This document shows positions 1-8,680 of a DNA stretch of 64,000 bases, piece after piece; position 1 is the stretch's first letter, and each line of letters begins with the position of its first letter. This stretch comes from Dyella_B sp035503745 (lineage in GTDB: Bacteria; Pseudomonadota; Gammaproteobacteria; Xanthomonadales; Rhodanobacteraceae). Location: contig NZ_DATJTC010000018.1 of NCBI RefSeq assembly GCF_035503745.1, positions 138,790 through 202,789 of the forward strand, read 5' to 3'. The notes beneath the pieces were generated by a model. The model worked only from the letters and a program-made list of their open reading frames with translations, made no database searches and was not told the origin of the DNA. The position numbers and the translations under genes were made by a program.

Positions 1-27
1 CACGTCGTCCATCCCGGAGCCGCTCTC

Positions 28-1038
28 ATGACCCTTACGCAACTTCGCTACATCGTCGCCATCGCCGACGCCGGCCTCAACATCACCCTCGCCGCCGACA
101 ACGTCCACGCCACCCAGTCGGGCATCAGCAAGCAGCTCAAGCAGCTCGAAGGCGAGCTGGGCTTCCAGGTGTTCACCCGTCGCGGCAAGAGCCTGGACGC
201 GGTGACGCCGGCCGGCAGCCAGGTACTGGAGCGCGCACGCAGCATCCTGCATGAAGCGCGCAACATCCGCGCCCTGGCGGCCAACCTGCGCGAAGAAGCG
301 CACGGCGAGCTGTCGCTGGCTACCACGCACACGCAGGCGCGCTTCGTGCTGCCCGAGGCCATCGCCCGCCTCAAGCAGCATTATCCCGAGCTTGGCGTGC
401 ACATCCGCCCGCAGGGTGAGGGCCGCATCATCGGCCTGTTCGAAAGCGGCGAAGTGGATCTGGCGATGGTCAGCACCAGCGGCCACGCGCCCGAAGGCGG
501 CATCGCCGTGCCGCTGTTCCGCTGGCACCGCCGCGCGGTGGTGCCGCACGGCCACCCGCTGGCCAAGCTGGGTCGCCGGCTGCGCATCCAGGACCTGGCG
601 GAGCATCCGCTGGTCAGCTACGAATCCTCGCTGCAGCCGGAGTCCTCGCTGCGCCGCGCCTTCGCGGCGGCGGGGCTGGCGCCGCGCATCGCCTGCACCT
701 CGGCCGATGCCGATCTGATCAAAACCTACGTGCTGGCCGGCCTGGGCGTCGGCATCCTGGCGGAAATGGCCATCGGCCCTGGCGACGCGCGCGAACTGGT
801 TACGCTGGACATCGATGGCCTGTTGCCGGTTTGCACCAGCTGGCTGGTACTGCGGCGCGATCATGTGCTGCGCAGTTATGTGGCACAGCTGGCGCGTTTC
901 GTCGCGCCGCAGATCGACGAGGCGGAACTGCGGCGCGTGGTGGCCGGTCACGCCGAACCCAACTGGCCCGTGGCACCGCTGTGGAGCGAGTTGCAGCCGC
1001 GCAGCACCGCGCGGCGCGTGGCTTCCCGCGCCGCCTGA
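28..1038 (+). CDS. cysB: LysR-family regulator of sulfur assimilation, CysB-type
   Basis: 336-aa LysR-type regulator. The N-terminal winged HTH (about residues 1-60) opens with MTLTQLRYIVAIADAGLNIT and continues with TQSGISKQLKQLE, the CysB/Cbl recognition-helix pattern. The substrate-binding half follows, with TTHTQARFVLP near residue 100, which in CysB lies in the ligand pocket. The family activates sulfate uptake and reduction genes in response to N-acetylserine or O-acetylserine. Its position beside the cysJIH operon and the sulfate transporter supports that role. A GGAG-like site precedes the ATG. The stop codon sits in the loop of a 9-bp hairpin (1027-1049). Cbl is the main alternative. 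Confidence 0.88.
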   Translation: MTLTQLRYIVAIADAGLNITLAADNVHATQSGISKQLKQLEGELGFQVFTRRGKSLDAVTPAGSQVLERARSILHEARNIRALAANLREEAHGELSLATTHTQARFVLPEAIARLKQHYPELGVHIRPQGEGRIIGLFESGEVDLAMVSTSGHAPEGGIAVPLFRWHRRAVVPHGHPLAKLGRRLRIQDLAEHPLVSYESSLQPESSLRRAFAAAGLAPRIACTSADADLIKTYVLAGLGVGILAEMAIGPGDARELVTLDIDGLLPVCTSWLVLRRDHVLRSYVAQLARFVAPQIDEAELRRVVAGHAEPNWPVAPLWSELQPRSTARRVASRAA

Positions 1039-1049
1039 CCGGCGGCGCG
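1027..1049. terminator. hairpin spanning the cysB stop codon
   Basis: Perfect 9-bp inverted repeat CGCGCCGCC / GGCGGCGCG with loop TGACC, which contains the cysB TGA. There is no U-tract, so it is a stabilising or terminator-like hairpin rather than a clear intrinsic terminator. Confidence 0.45.
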
Positions 1050-1074
1050 ACGCGCTTTGCCTATTCGCCCGTTT

Positions 1075-1096
1075 CATCCCGGCGTTTGCCGGGATG
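1075..1096. repeat. intergenic palindrome between convergent cysB and sat/cysC
   Basis: Perfect 9-bp arms CATCCCGGC / GCCGGGATG around GTTT. The arm sequence resembles the widespread proteobacterial intergenic palindromes of the CATCCCGGC type. It may also act as a bidirectional terminator for the two convergent genes. Confidence 0.5.
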
Positions 1097-1109
1097 CTCC
1101 TCGCGCCGA

Positions 1110-2855
1110 TCACGCCAGCGCCTGCCCGCGCAGCCACTCCACCACAAGTTCTGCGGCCTGCGCCACGGAAAGCTCGCTGGTATCCAGGCGCAGTTCCGGC
1201 GCGGCGGGCACTTCGTAGGGATCGTCAATACCGGTGAATCCCTTGATTTTGCCCGCGCGCGCGGCCGCATAAAGTCCCTTGCGGTCGCGCGCTTCACATA
1301 CCTGCAGCGGTGTGGACACGTGGATTTCCACGAAGCGCCCATGCGCCTGCACCAGCTGCCGCGCCTGCGCGCGCGCGTTGGCATAAGGTGCAATCGGTGC
1401 GCAGATCGCGATGCCGCCATGGCGCACGACTTCGCTCGCTACATAACCGATGCGCGTGATGTTGGCGTCGCGATCCTCGCGCGAAAAACCCAGCCCCTTG
1501 GATAGATGCCGGCGCACTTCGTCGCCGTCGAGCACGGTGACCGGGCGGCTGCCGGTCTCCAGCAGGCGCGATAGCACGGCCTGCGCCAAGGTGGACTTGC
1601 CCGAGCCGGACAGGCCGGTGAAAAACAGCGTGTAGCCCTGCTGCGCATTCGCCGGATGGCGCTCGCGCAGAATGTCCGCCACCTCGGGAAAGGTGAACCA
1701 CTCCGGGATCGTCTCGCCGCTATGCAGGCGCCGGCGCAGTTCGGTGCCGGAGATATCGCGGATGTCGTCCTGGCCGGTCACTTCGGTCTGCGGCAGATAC
1801 GCGTCGCGGTTGGCTGCGTACACCATCGCGTGGAAGGGCACGATGCGAATGCCCAGCTCCTCTTCGTGCGCGGCGAGCAGATGCTGTGCCGCATAAGGTT
1901 CGTAGAACGGTTTGCCGTCCGCGCCGGTACCGGGGCCGGCGTGATCGCGGCCGACGATGAAATGGCTGGCGCCATAGTTCTTGCGGATGATCGCGTGCCA
2001 CAGCGCTTCGCGCGGGCCGCCCATGCGCATGGCCAGCGGCAACAGCGACAGCGTGGCGCGGTCGCGCGGATAGTGTTCGAGCAGGGCGCGATAGCAGCGC
2101 ACGCGCGTGTAGTGGTCCACGTCGCCGGGCTTGGTGCGTCCTACCGACGGCTGGATCAGCAATTTCGCACCGACCTGTTCGGCCGCGCGCAGGGTCAGTT
2201 CGCGGTGCGCGCGATGCATCGGGTTGCGCGTCTGGAACGCCACGATGCGCTCCCAGCCATGCTGGATGAACCATTGGCGCAATTGGCGCGGGCTGTGGCG
2301 CAGCGCGGAAAAGTCGTAATGCGCCGGGGGCTGGATGCCTTGTACGCGTCCACCCAGGTAGACAGGGCCGGTGCGATCGAGCAGTTCGGCCACGCCCGGA
2401 TGGGTGCGGTCGGTGGTGCCGAACACGGCGCGCGCCTCGGCGATGCGATCGGGAAAATAAACGTCTTGCACCGTCAGCACCGCCAGCGGCGTGCCTTGCA
2501 CGTCGTTGAGACTGATCTGCGCGCCATCGGGCAGGCCTGCGGCGAACGCTTCGTCGACATCCAGCGTGATCGGCATCGGCCAGAGCGTGCCGTCGGCCAG
2601 GCGCATGTCCTTTACCACACGGTCGTAATCGGCGCGGCCAAGAAAACCCTGCAGCGGCGAAAAGCCGCCGTTGAGCAGCAGTTCCAGGTCGCACAGCTGG
2701 CGCTGGTTGAGCGTCCACTGCGGCAGCGACGCGCTATCGCGCTTGAGTGCCGACGCTTCGGCGGCGGGTAGGTAAAGTTCGCGCAGCACGCCGCCGTGCG
2801 GCGGGATGAGCGCATCCAGTTCGGCCGAAACAAGCTCGGCGGCGACGGCTTTCAT
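1110..2855 (-). CDS. bifunctional sulfate adenylyltransferase / adenylylsulfate kinase (Sat-CysC fusion)
   Basis: 581 aa from the ATG at 2855, preceded by AAGGAA; an upstream in-frame extension lacks a ribosome site. Residues 1 to about 400 are a homomeric-type ATP sulfurylase with QTRNPMHRAH at 208-217 and GRDHAGP at 302-308. Residues about 405-581 are an APS kinase with P-loop GLSGSGKST at 414-422 and DGDEVRRHLSKGLGF downstream. Together they convert sulfate to APS and then PAPS. This replaces the CysD/CysN pair common in gammaproteobacteria. It is the last gene of the cysJIH operon, 48 bp after cysH. The intact kinase P-loop indicates the second domain is catalytic, unlike the degenerate domain of fungal ATP sulfurylases. 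Confidence 0.93.
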   Translation of the reverse strand: MKAVAAELVSAELDALIPPHGGVLRELYLPAAEASALKRDSASLPQWTLNQRQLCDLELLLNGGFSPLQGFLGRADYDRVVKDMRLADGTLWPMPITLDVDEAFAAGLPDGAQISLNDVQGTPLAVLTVQDVYFPDRIAEARAVFGTTDRTHPGVAELLDRTGPVYLGGRVQGIQPPAHYDFSALRHSPRQLRQWFIQHGWERIVAFQTRNPMHRAHRELTLRAAEQVGAKLLIQPSVGRTKPGDVDHYTRVRCYRALLEHYPRDRATLSLLPLAMRMGGPREALWHAIIRKNYGASHFIVGRDHAGPGTGADGKPFYEPYAAQHLLAAHEEELGIRIVPFHAMVYAANRDAYLPQTEVTGQDDIRDISGTELRRRLHSGETIPEWFTFPEVADILRERHPANAQQGYTLFFTGLSGSGKSTLAQAVLSRLLETGSRPVTVLDGDEVRRHLSKGLGFSREDRDANITRIGYVASEVVRHGGIAICAPIAPYANARAQARQLVQAHGRFVEIHVSTPLQVCEARDRKGLYAAARAGKIKGFTGIDDPYEVPAAPELRLDTSELSVAQAAELVVEWLRGQALA

Positions 2856-2903
2856 GGCGTTTCCTTCTCGGGGCAATGATCGATCGTTATGGTGTAGTTG
2901 CGT

Positions 2904-3626
2904 TTAGACATCCAAATGCAAACCGCATTCGCGCTTGATGCCGAAAAAGCGGGTGTCCTCCTCGCGCATGCCAGGCTCCCAGCGGCGCGTGGTGTGCGTA
3001 TCGCCGATCGAGACATAACCCTTGTCCCATAAGGGGTGATAGGGCAGATCGTGGCGGCGCAGATACAATCCGACGTCACGATCGGTCCAATCGAGGATCG
3101 GATGCACCTTCCAGCGGCCGTGACGGTGATCGAGCACGGGCGCGGTGGCGCGGCTGAGCGATTGCTGGCGGCGCAGCCCGGCAAACCAGGTGCCGGCGCC
3201 AAGATCGGCCAGCGCATGCTGCATGGGCTCAACCTTTACCAGGCGGTTGTAGTGATCCAGGCCCTCGCGGCCCTGCTTCCATAGCTCGCCGTGGCGGGCC
3301 TGGAGCCATGCGGGCGATAACTGCGGACGGACCACGCGCAGGTTCAGCGACAGGCGTTCGGTGAGTTCGTCGATGAAGCGATACGTTTCCGCGAACAGAT
3401 AGCCGGTATCCACCACCACGACCGGGATCGACGGTAGCCGCTGCGTCAGCAAATGCAGCGACACCGCCGATTGCGCGCCGAAGCTGGAGGACAGCACGTA
3501 CTGGCCTGGAAGCTGCCGCAACGCCCAGTCCACGCGCTCCTGCGCGCTCTGCGCCAGCAGCCATGCGTCCAGCTTGATCAAGGCCTGCCGATCGACGGCG
3601 GCCTCGCTGGGCGTCGCCGGCGTCAT
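2904..3626 (-). CDS. cysH: phosphoadenosine phosphosulfate reductase
   Basis: 240 aa. Reduces PAPS to sulfite with thioredoxin or glutaredoxin electrons. The PP-loop-type start is visible as SSSFGAQSAVSLHLL (about residue 47), and the catalytic C-terminal KRECGLH motif is near the last ten residues. The second cysteine pairs found in APS-specific [4Fe-4S] enzymes are absent, so PAPS is the likely substrate, which fits the downstream APS kinase. The ATG overlaps the cysI stop as ATGA, implying translational coupling. Confidence 0.92.
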   Translation of the reverse strand: MTPATPSEAAVDRQALIKLDAWLLAQSAQERVDWALRQLPGQYVLSSSFGAQSAVSLHLLTQRLPSIPVVVVDTGYLFAETYRFIDELTERLSLNLRVVRPQLSPAWLQARHGELWKQGREGLDHYNRLVKVEPMQHALADLGAGTWFAGLRRQQSLSRATAPVLDHRHGRWKVHPILDWTDRDVGLYLRRHDLPYHPLWDKGYVSIGDTHTTRRWEPGMREEDTRFFGIKRECGLHLDV

Positions 3627-5320
3627 GCGAAAACCTCCGCGTCGATGGCATGCCGTGGCGGTGGCAGTACGTCGCTGCGCACGAGGAAGTCGCCAAACCG
3701 TTCGCCCGCCTGCCGCTCGGCGGCGTAGCGCGCGAACAAGCCATCCAGCTCCTGCAGAATCTGGGTTTCATCGATGTTTTCGCGCAGCGTGCGGTTCAGT
3801 CGCCGCCCGGCGAAATCGGCGCCCAGGCGCAGGTCGTAGCGGCCGATCGCGCGCCCTACCAACGCAATCTCGCCCAGATACGGGCGCGAACAGCCGTTCG
3901 GGCAACCGGAAAGACGCAGCAGGATCGGCTCCTCGCGCAACCCGTGGCGCTCCAGCAGTGCTTCCAGTTTGGGCAGCAGCTGCGGCAGATAACGTTCGCT
4001 TTCAGCCATCGCCAGACCGCAGGTAGGTAGCGCCACGCATGCCACGGCATGCTGGCGGACGCCGCTCAGGCGACGGTGGCCATCCAGCTTGTATTGGGCC
4101 ACCAGCGCATCGATCTGCGCGCGTTGCGCCGAGGGTACGTTGGCGATGATCAGGTTCTGGTTGCAGGTGAGGCGGAAATCGCCCTGGTGCACTTGGGCAA
4201 TCGCGCGCAAGCCGCTCAGGTGCGGCTGGCCGGGCAGGTCGGCCAGCCGTCCCGATTCGATCTGCAGGGTAAGGTGCCAGCGGCCGTCGTCGCCTTCGGT
4301 CCAGCCGTAGCGGTCGCCATTGTGATCGAAATGAAATGCGCGCGAGGGCTGCAGCGCAAAGCCGATGCGTTGTTGAAGTTCGGCCTTGAATGCAGCCAGC
4401 CCCATGCGGTCGAGGGTGTACTTCAGTCGCGCGTGTTTGCGTTCCTTGCGATCGCCGCGGTCGCGCTGCACTTCGATGACGCCCTCGGCGATGCGCAGCA
4501 ATTGTTCCGGTACCACGAAGCCGATCACGCTGCCCAGGCGCGGGTAGGTGCTGGGATCGCCATGGCTGGCGCCCATGCCGCCGCCTACTGCCACGTTGAA
4601 GCCGAGCAGTTCGCCATGTTCGATGATCGCGATGAAACCCAGATCCTGCGCGAACACGTCCACGTCGTTGGTGGGAGGCACGGCGATGCCGATCTTGAAT
4701 TTGCGCGGCAGGTAGGTCGGTCCGTATAGCGGTTCGCTTTCCTCCTCGCCGCCGGCAACGCGTTGCTCGTCCAGCCAGATTTCGTGATACGCGCGCGTGT
4801 GCGGTTTCAGGTGCTCGGAAAGCCGCTCCGCCCAGCGATAGGCAAGGCGATGGGCGGGTGTCTGCACGGGGTTGGCGCTGGCGACCACGTTGCGGTTCAC
4901 GTCGCCGCAGGCGGCGATGGTGCTGACCAGCGCCGCGTTCAGCCCCGCGATCGAGTGCTTCAGATGGCGCTTGAGAACGCCGTGCAGCTGAAACGTCTGC
5001 CGCGTGGTGATGCGCAGCGTGCCATTGGCCCAGGTACGCGCGATGTGGTCGAACGACAGCCACTGCGCCGGGCTCAGCACGCCGCCGGCCAGACGTGCGC
5101 GCACCATGAACTGGTAGGCGGGTTCGAGTTTTTGCTTGCGGCGTTCTTCGCGCAGGTCGCGGTCGTCCTGCTGGTAGCTGCCGTGGAATTTCAGCAGCTT
5201 GTTGTCGTCGTCGCTGATTGCGCCGGTCACCGGATCGGCGAGGCTTTCGGCCAGCGTGCCGCGCAGCAGGCGACTGCGCGCCTTGATCTGTTCGAATTCG
5301 GATACGGAAGAATCGCTCAT
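3623..5320 (-). CDS. cysI: sulfite reductase (NADPH) hemoprotein, beta subunit
   Basis: 565 aa from the ATG at 5320 (MSDSSVSEFEQIKARS), matching the usual length of about 570. The frame stays open upstream, but that part overlaps cysJ. It reduces sulfite to sulfide at a siroheme/[4Fe-4S] centre. The cluster ligands are seen in LPTCGLAMAESERYLP and LSGCPNGCSRP. It follows cysJ after 8 bp and overlaps cysH by 4 bp. Confidence 0.94.
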   Translation of the reverse strand: MSDSSVSEFEQIKARSRLLRGTLAESLADPVTGAISDDDNKLLKFHGSYQQDDRDLREERRKQKLEPAYQFMVRARLAGGVLSPAQWLSFDHIARTWANGTLRITTRQTFQLHGVLKRHLKHSIAGLNAALVSTIAACGDVNRNVVASANPVQTPAHRLAYRWAERLSEHLKPHTRAYHEIWLDEQRVAGGEEESEPLYGPTYLPRKFKIGIAVPPTNDVDVFAQDLGFIAIIEHGELLGFNVAVGGGMGASHGDPSTYPRLGSVIGFVVPEQLLRIAEGVIEVQRDRGDRKERKHARLKYTLDRMGLAAFKAELQQRIGFALQPSRAFHFDHNGDRYGWTEGDDGRWHLTLQIESGRLADLPGQPHLSGLRAIAQVHQGDFRLTCNQNLIIANVPSAQRAQIDALVAQYKLDGHRRLSGVRQHAVACVALPTCGLAMAESERYLPQLLPKLEALLERHGLREEPILLRLSGCPNGCSRPYLGEIALVGRAIGRYDLRLGADFAGRRLNRTLRENIDETQILQELDGLFARYAAERQAGERFGDFLVRSDVLPPPRHAIDAEVFA

Positions 5321-5328
5321 CGCGGGCC

Positions 5329-7134
5329 TCAATACACGTCGCGGGCGTAACGGCCCTGCTGGATCAACTGGTTTAACCAGGCTTGGGCATCTTCGGTCGA
5401 GCGCGCGCCGTGCTCGGCGACGATGGCGACCAGCGTTTTGTGCACGTCCTTGGCCATGTGGGTGGCATCGCCGCATACGTAGAGATGCGCACCGCTTTCC
5501 AGCCATGCGTAGAGGCGTTGTCCCTGTTCCCGCAGGCGGTGCTGCACATAGATCTTTTGATCCTGGTCGCGCGAGAAAGCGAGGTCCAGGCGATGCAGTT
5601 GGCCGTTCTTCAGCGCCTGCTGCCATTCGACCTGATACAGAAAATCGCTATAAAAGTGCGGATTGCCGAACAGCAGCCAGTTGCGGCCGGCCGCGCCGCG
5701 CTCGGCGCGTTCCTGCACGAAGGCACGGTACGGCGCTACGCCGGTACCGGCACCGATCATCACGATGTCGCGCTGATCGTCAGTGGGAAGATGGAAGCGT
5801 TCGTTGGTCTCCACGAACACGGGTGTGGTGGAGCCTTCGCCGCGCTCGGACAGATAGCGGCTGGCGGTGCCCCAGCGTGCTTGCCCGTCGAAGGCGTAAT
5901 CGACGTGGCTTACCAGCAGATGCACTTCCTCGCCCACTACCGCCTGGCTGGACGCGATCGAGTACAGCCGCGGCGCCAGCGGGCGCAGCGCGGCGACCAA
6001 GGCGTCGGCGGTCCAATCGGCCGGGTGCCGGCGCAACAGGTCGAGCACTTGCCACTGGGAAAAGAGGTCGGCCAACGCATCGCGCGCTTCGGCTGCGAGC
6101 AGTGAATGCAATGCCGGGCTGCCATGACGTTCCGCGTGCGCGGCAAAGAACGGGCGCGTGAGCTGGGTCAGTTCGCGCCGCTCGGTCAGCCACGTATGCA
6201 ACGGCAGCGTTTCTTGGGCGACTTGCACGGGCGTATGGCCGTCCAGCCGCAAGGTTTCAAGCACCGCATCGACCAGGGTCACCGACTGCGTGGGCCACAC
6301 GCCCAGCGCGTCGCCCGGCGCATAACGCAGGCCGGACCCTTCCAGCGACAGTTCCACGTGGCGGACATCACGATCGCTGTCGCGGCCGGTAACCCGCTGG
6401 TTGAGCAATACGGATGCGCCGAATGGCTGTTCGCGGTGCCATGCCGGCCCGCTTCGCGCCGGGCGCAGTGCGGTGACCTTGGCCAGCGGCGTGGCCGCCT
6501 TCAACTGCTCGCGCGCCTGCTGCAGGGCCAGTTCCAGCCAGGGCGTGGCGACCGTTTCCACGTCGACGTCGGCTTCGCCCGCGGCGAACAGGCGCTGCGC
6601 GCCGAGCACGGACAGCCGCTCGTCGAGTTGGCGGCCGACCGCGCAGAACTGCGGGTAGCTAGAATCGCCCAGGCCCAACACGGCGTAGCGCAGTTGCGCC
6701 AATTTGGGCGCTCGTGCGCCGGCGAGAAACTCCACCAGCGCGCGGGCATCGTCGGGCGGCTCGCCGTCGCCCTGGGTGCTGATGACGAGGTAGAGCAGGC
6801 TCTCTTGCTTGAGTTCGCGCACCGCATATGCATCGGCGCGCACCACGCGCGCGGCCAGTCCCGCCGCACCGGCACGACGACCCAGGTCTTCGGCCAGCCG
6901 TTTGGCATTGCCGGTCTGGCTGCCGTAGAGGATCGTCAGACGGCTCTGCGCTTGAGCGTTGGCGGCCGGCGGCGCCTCGGAAACCGAGCCTTTCACGCCA
7001 TTCTGACGCTGCGCCGCCACGCCGGCGATGTAGCCGGAAAGCCACTGCAGCGCAGGCGCATCCAGTCCTTCGATCAGTCTGCCGACGAGGGGGTGCTTGT
7101 CTTCGGGAAGGGGGGAAAGGATGGCGGCCGTCAT
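5329..7134 (-). CDS. cysJ: sulfite reductase (NADPH) flavoprotein, alpha subunit
   Basis: 601 aa, the first gene of the minus-strand operon. The N-terminal flavodoxin domain carries the FMN loop YGSQTGNAKRLAEDLG (about residue 70). A ferredoxin-reductase-like FAD module (RLYSIASSQ) and the NADPH site (MIGAGTGVAPYRAF) follow, and the chain ends in ARDVY as in CysJ. It passes electrons from NADPH to CysI. The ATG at 7134 has GGAAGA upstream. A 20-bp palindrome (7146-7165) lies 12 bp before the start. Confidence 0.94.
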   Translation of the reverse strand: MTAAILSPLPEDKHPLVGRLIEGLDAPALQWLSGYIAGVAAQRQNGVKGSVSEAPPAANAQAQSRLTILYGSQTGNAKRLAEDLGRRAGAAGLAARVVRADAYAVRELKQESLLYLVISTQGDGEPPDDARALVEFLAGARAPKLAQLRYAVLGLGDSSYPQFCAVGRQLDERLSVLGAQRLFAAGEADVDVETVATPWLELALQQAREQLKAATPLAKVTALRPARSGPAWHREQPFGASVLLNQRVTGRDSDRDVRHVELSLEGSGLRYAPGDALGVWPTQSVTLVDAVLETLRLDGHTPVQVAQETLPLHTWLTERRELTQLTRPFFAAHAERHGSPALHSLLAAEARDALADLFSQWQVLDLLRRHPADWTADALVAALRPLAPRLYSIASSQAVVGEEVHLLVSHVDYAFDGQARWGTASRYLSERGEGSTTPVFVETNERFHLPTDDQRDIVMIGAGTGVAPYRAFVQERAERGAAGRNWLLFGNPHFYSDFLYQVEWQQALKNGQLHRLDLAFSRDQDQKIYVQHRLREQGQRLYAWLESGAHLYVCGDATHMAKDVHKTLVAIVAEHGARSTEDAQAWLNQLIQQGRYARDVY

Positions 7135-7145
7135 ATTTGTCTTCC

Positions 7146-7165
7146 ATGGACGTTTAGACGTCCAT
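7146..7165. promoter_or_regulatory. palindrome upstream of cysJ, candidate operator
   Basis: Perfect 8-bp arms ATGGACGT / ACGTCCAT around TTAG, 12 bp from the cysJ start in the divergent cys control region. Read as two adjacent octamers (GGACGTTT, AGACGTCC), it resembles tandem E. coli met boxes (AGACGTCT), matching 6 of 8 and 7 of 8 positions. Which protein binds is unknown. Confidence 0.5.
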
Positions 7166-7360
7166 TCACTAGATGTGAAATGTTAGAACCGCGTTTTTTG
7201 CCGAGGAAATGATGGGGCGGCATATCTCCATGCCGTTCCTTCCTTTCCGCTGCGTGAATGAAGATGGGCAGCATGGATCCTGGGACGCCGTCCCCGACGC
7301 TCCCCATGGGGTTTTCAATCGACACAGGGCGCCGCCTCGGGCGGGCGCCGGAGGGAATGC

Positions 7361-8566
7361 ATGCCGCGAAGACCGAAGTCCACGAATGCCGCCTTGCCGT
7401 TTGCCGCGTCGGCCCTGCTGGCCGCACTGGTACCGGCGGGTGCCCGGGCCGGCGACTACGACTGGCTCAACAACTGGCCCACCCACTACACCTTCAACGA
7501 TGGCACCGACGTGGGCCTGGTGTTGCGCTATCAGTACGACGTCAACGACTTTTCGCACGATGACGACAAGTTCCAGGATGCGCAGACCAATCGGCGTAAA
7601 TACCTGGGCTTTTATGTCAAGAAGCCCGGCGTCTACGACGCCACGGTGTATTACGACTTTCAGTCCAAGGCATGGCAGGACGTCTTTGCGCGCCTGCAAA
7701 CCCAGGCGATTTTTGGCGAGGATCTGGGCGCCGTGCGCTTCGGCCAGAGCAAGACGCCGCTGAGTTTCGAAGGCAATACCACCTCTACCCAGACCACCTT
7801 CATCGAGCTGGCGCTGCCGTCGCAGGCGATCTACGAGAACCGCCGCATCGGCCTGGACTGGGCCATCCAGCGCACGCATTGGCTGGCCAGCGCCGGCTAT
7901 TACGGCGAAAACCTGCAGGGCAAGAACCACGGCCATACCTGGGCGGGCCGCGCCGCATGGATCCCGATCCACCAGGCGGACGATGTGCTGCACCTGGGGA
8001 TTTCCGCCTCGCAAGAACGTCCCTACGGGCTCGTTGACGAAGCCGGTGTGCAGCAGCCGGCTACCACCAGTTTCAAGACGCCGCCCGAAGCGGGGCTCAC
8101 CAAGGTAACGCTGATCAGCTCGGGCACGCTCAGCGACGTCGATCACATCAACCGGCTGGGCCTGGAGCAGTTGTGGATCGATGGTCCCTGGTCGGTGCAA
8201 AGCGAATACCTGCACGCGCAGACGACCTTCGACAACGGCAAGCCCGATTACGACATCGGCGGTTTCTATACCTATGGCACCTGGGTGCTCACCGGCGAAT
8301 CGCGCCAATACCATAATGGCAACGTCACCAACGTGATCCCCGCGCATCCATGGGGCGCCTTCGAGCTTGCCTTGCGCTACAGCGAGCTGGATCTGAACGA
8401 CGGCAAGGTGTCCGGCGGCACGGAGCATGACTGGACTGCCGGCGCCAATTGGTACCTGGGCACGCACCTGCGCTTGCAGGCGAACTACATCCGCGCCTTC
8501 AGCGATAAGAAAGGGCTGGTCATCGATCCGCATGTGTTTGAGTTGCGGGCTGAAATTTTCATCTAG
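7361..8566 (+). CDS. phosphate-selective-porin O/P-type outer membrane porin, probable sulfate/oxyanion channel
   Basis: 401 aa with a Sec signal peptide (ALPFAASALLAALVPAGARA, then GDYDW). The rest is rich in alternating aromatic and polar residues typical of a 16-strand beta-barrel. The N-terminal FNDGTDVGLVLRYQYDVNDF and the motif GQSKTPLSFEG match the OprO/OprP family. It is first in a run with the sulfate-binding protein and cysTWA, so sulfate or a sulfonate is a more likely substrate than phosphate. GGAGGG precedes the ATG. The substrate is inference from position only. Confidence 0.78.
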   Translation: MPRRPKSTNAALPFAASALLAALVPAGARAGDYDWLNNWPTHYTFNDGTDVGLVLRYQYDVNDFSHDDDKFQDAQTNRRKYLGFYVKKPGVYDATVYYDFQSKAWQDVFARLQTQAIFGEDLGAVRFGQSKTPLSFEGNTTSTQTTFIELALPSQAIYENRRIGLDWAIQRTHWLASAGYYGENLQGKNHGHTWAGRAAWIPIHQADDVLHLGISASQERPYGLVDEAGVQQPATTSFKTPPEAGLTKVTLISSGTLSDVDHINRLGLEQLWIDGPWSVQSEYLHAQTTFDNGKPDYDIGGFYTYGTWVLTGESRQYHNGNVTNVIPAHPWGAFELALRYSELDLNDGKVSGGTEHDWTAGANWYLGTHLRLQANYIRAFSDKKGLVIDPHVFELRAEIFI

Positions 8567-8680
8567 CCGGACGTCTCGCGCGGCCATATGGATAGAACCA
8601 TTCGCGCTTTCAGCCGTATGGCCATCCAAACCTAAAGTCCATGGTGGGCGTTCATCGCCTACCTCAAGGAGGGTCTTTGC

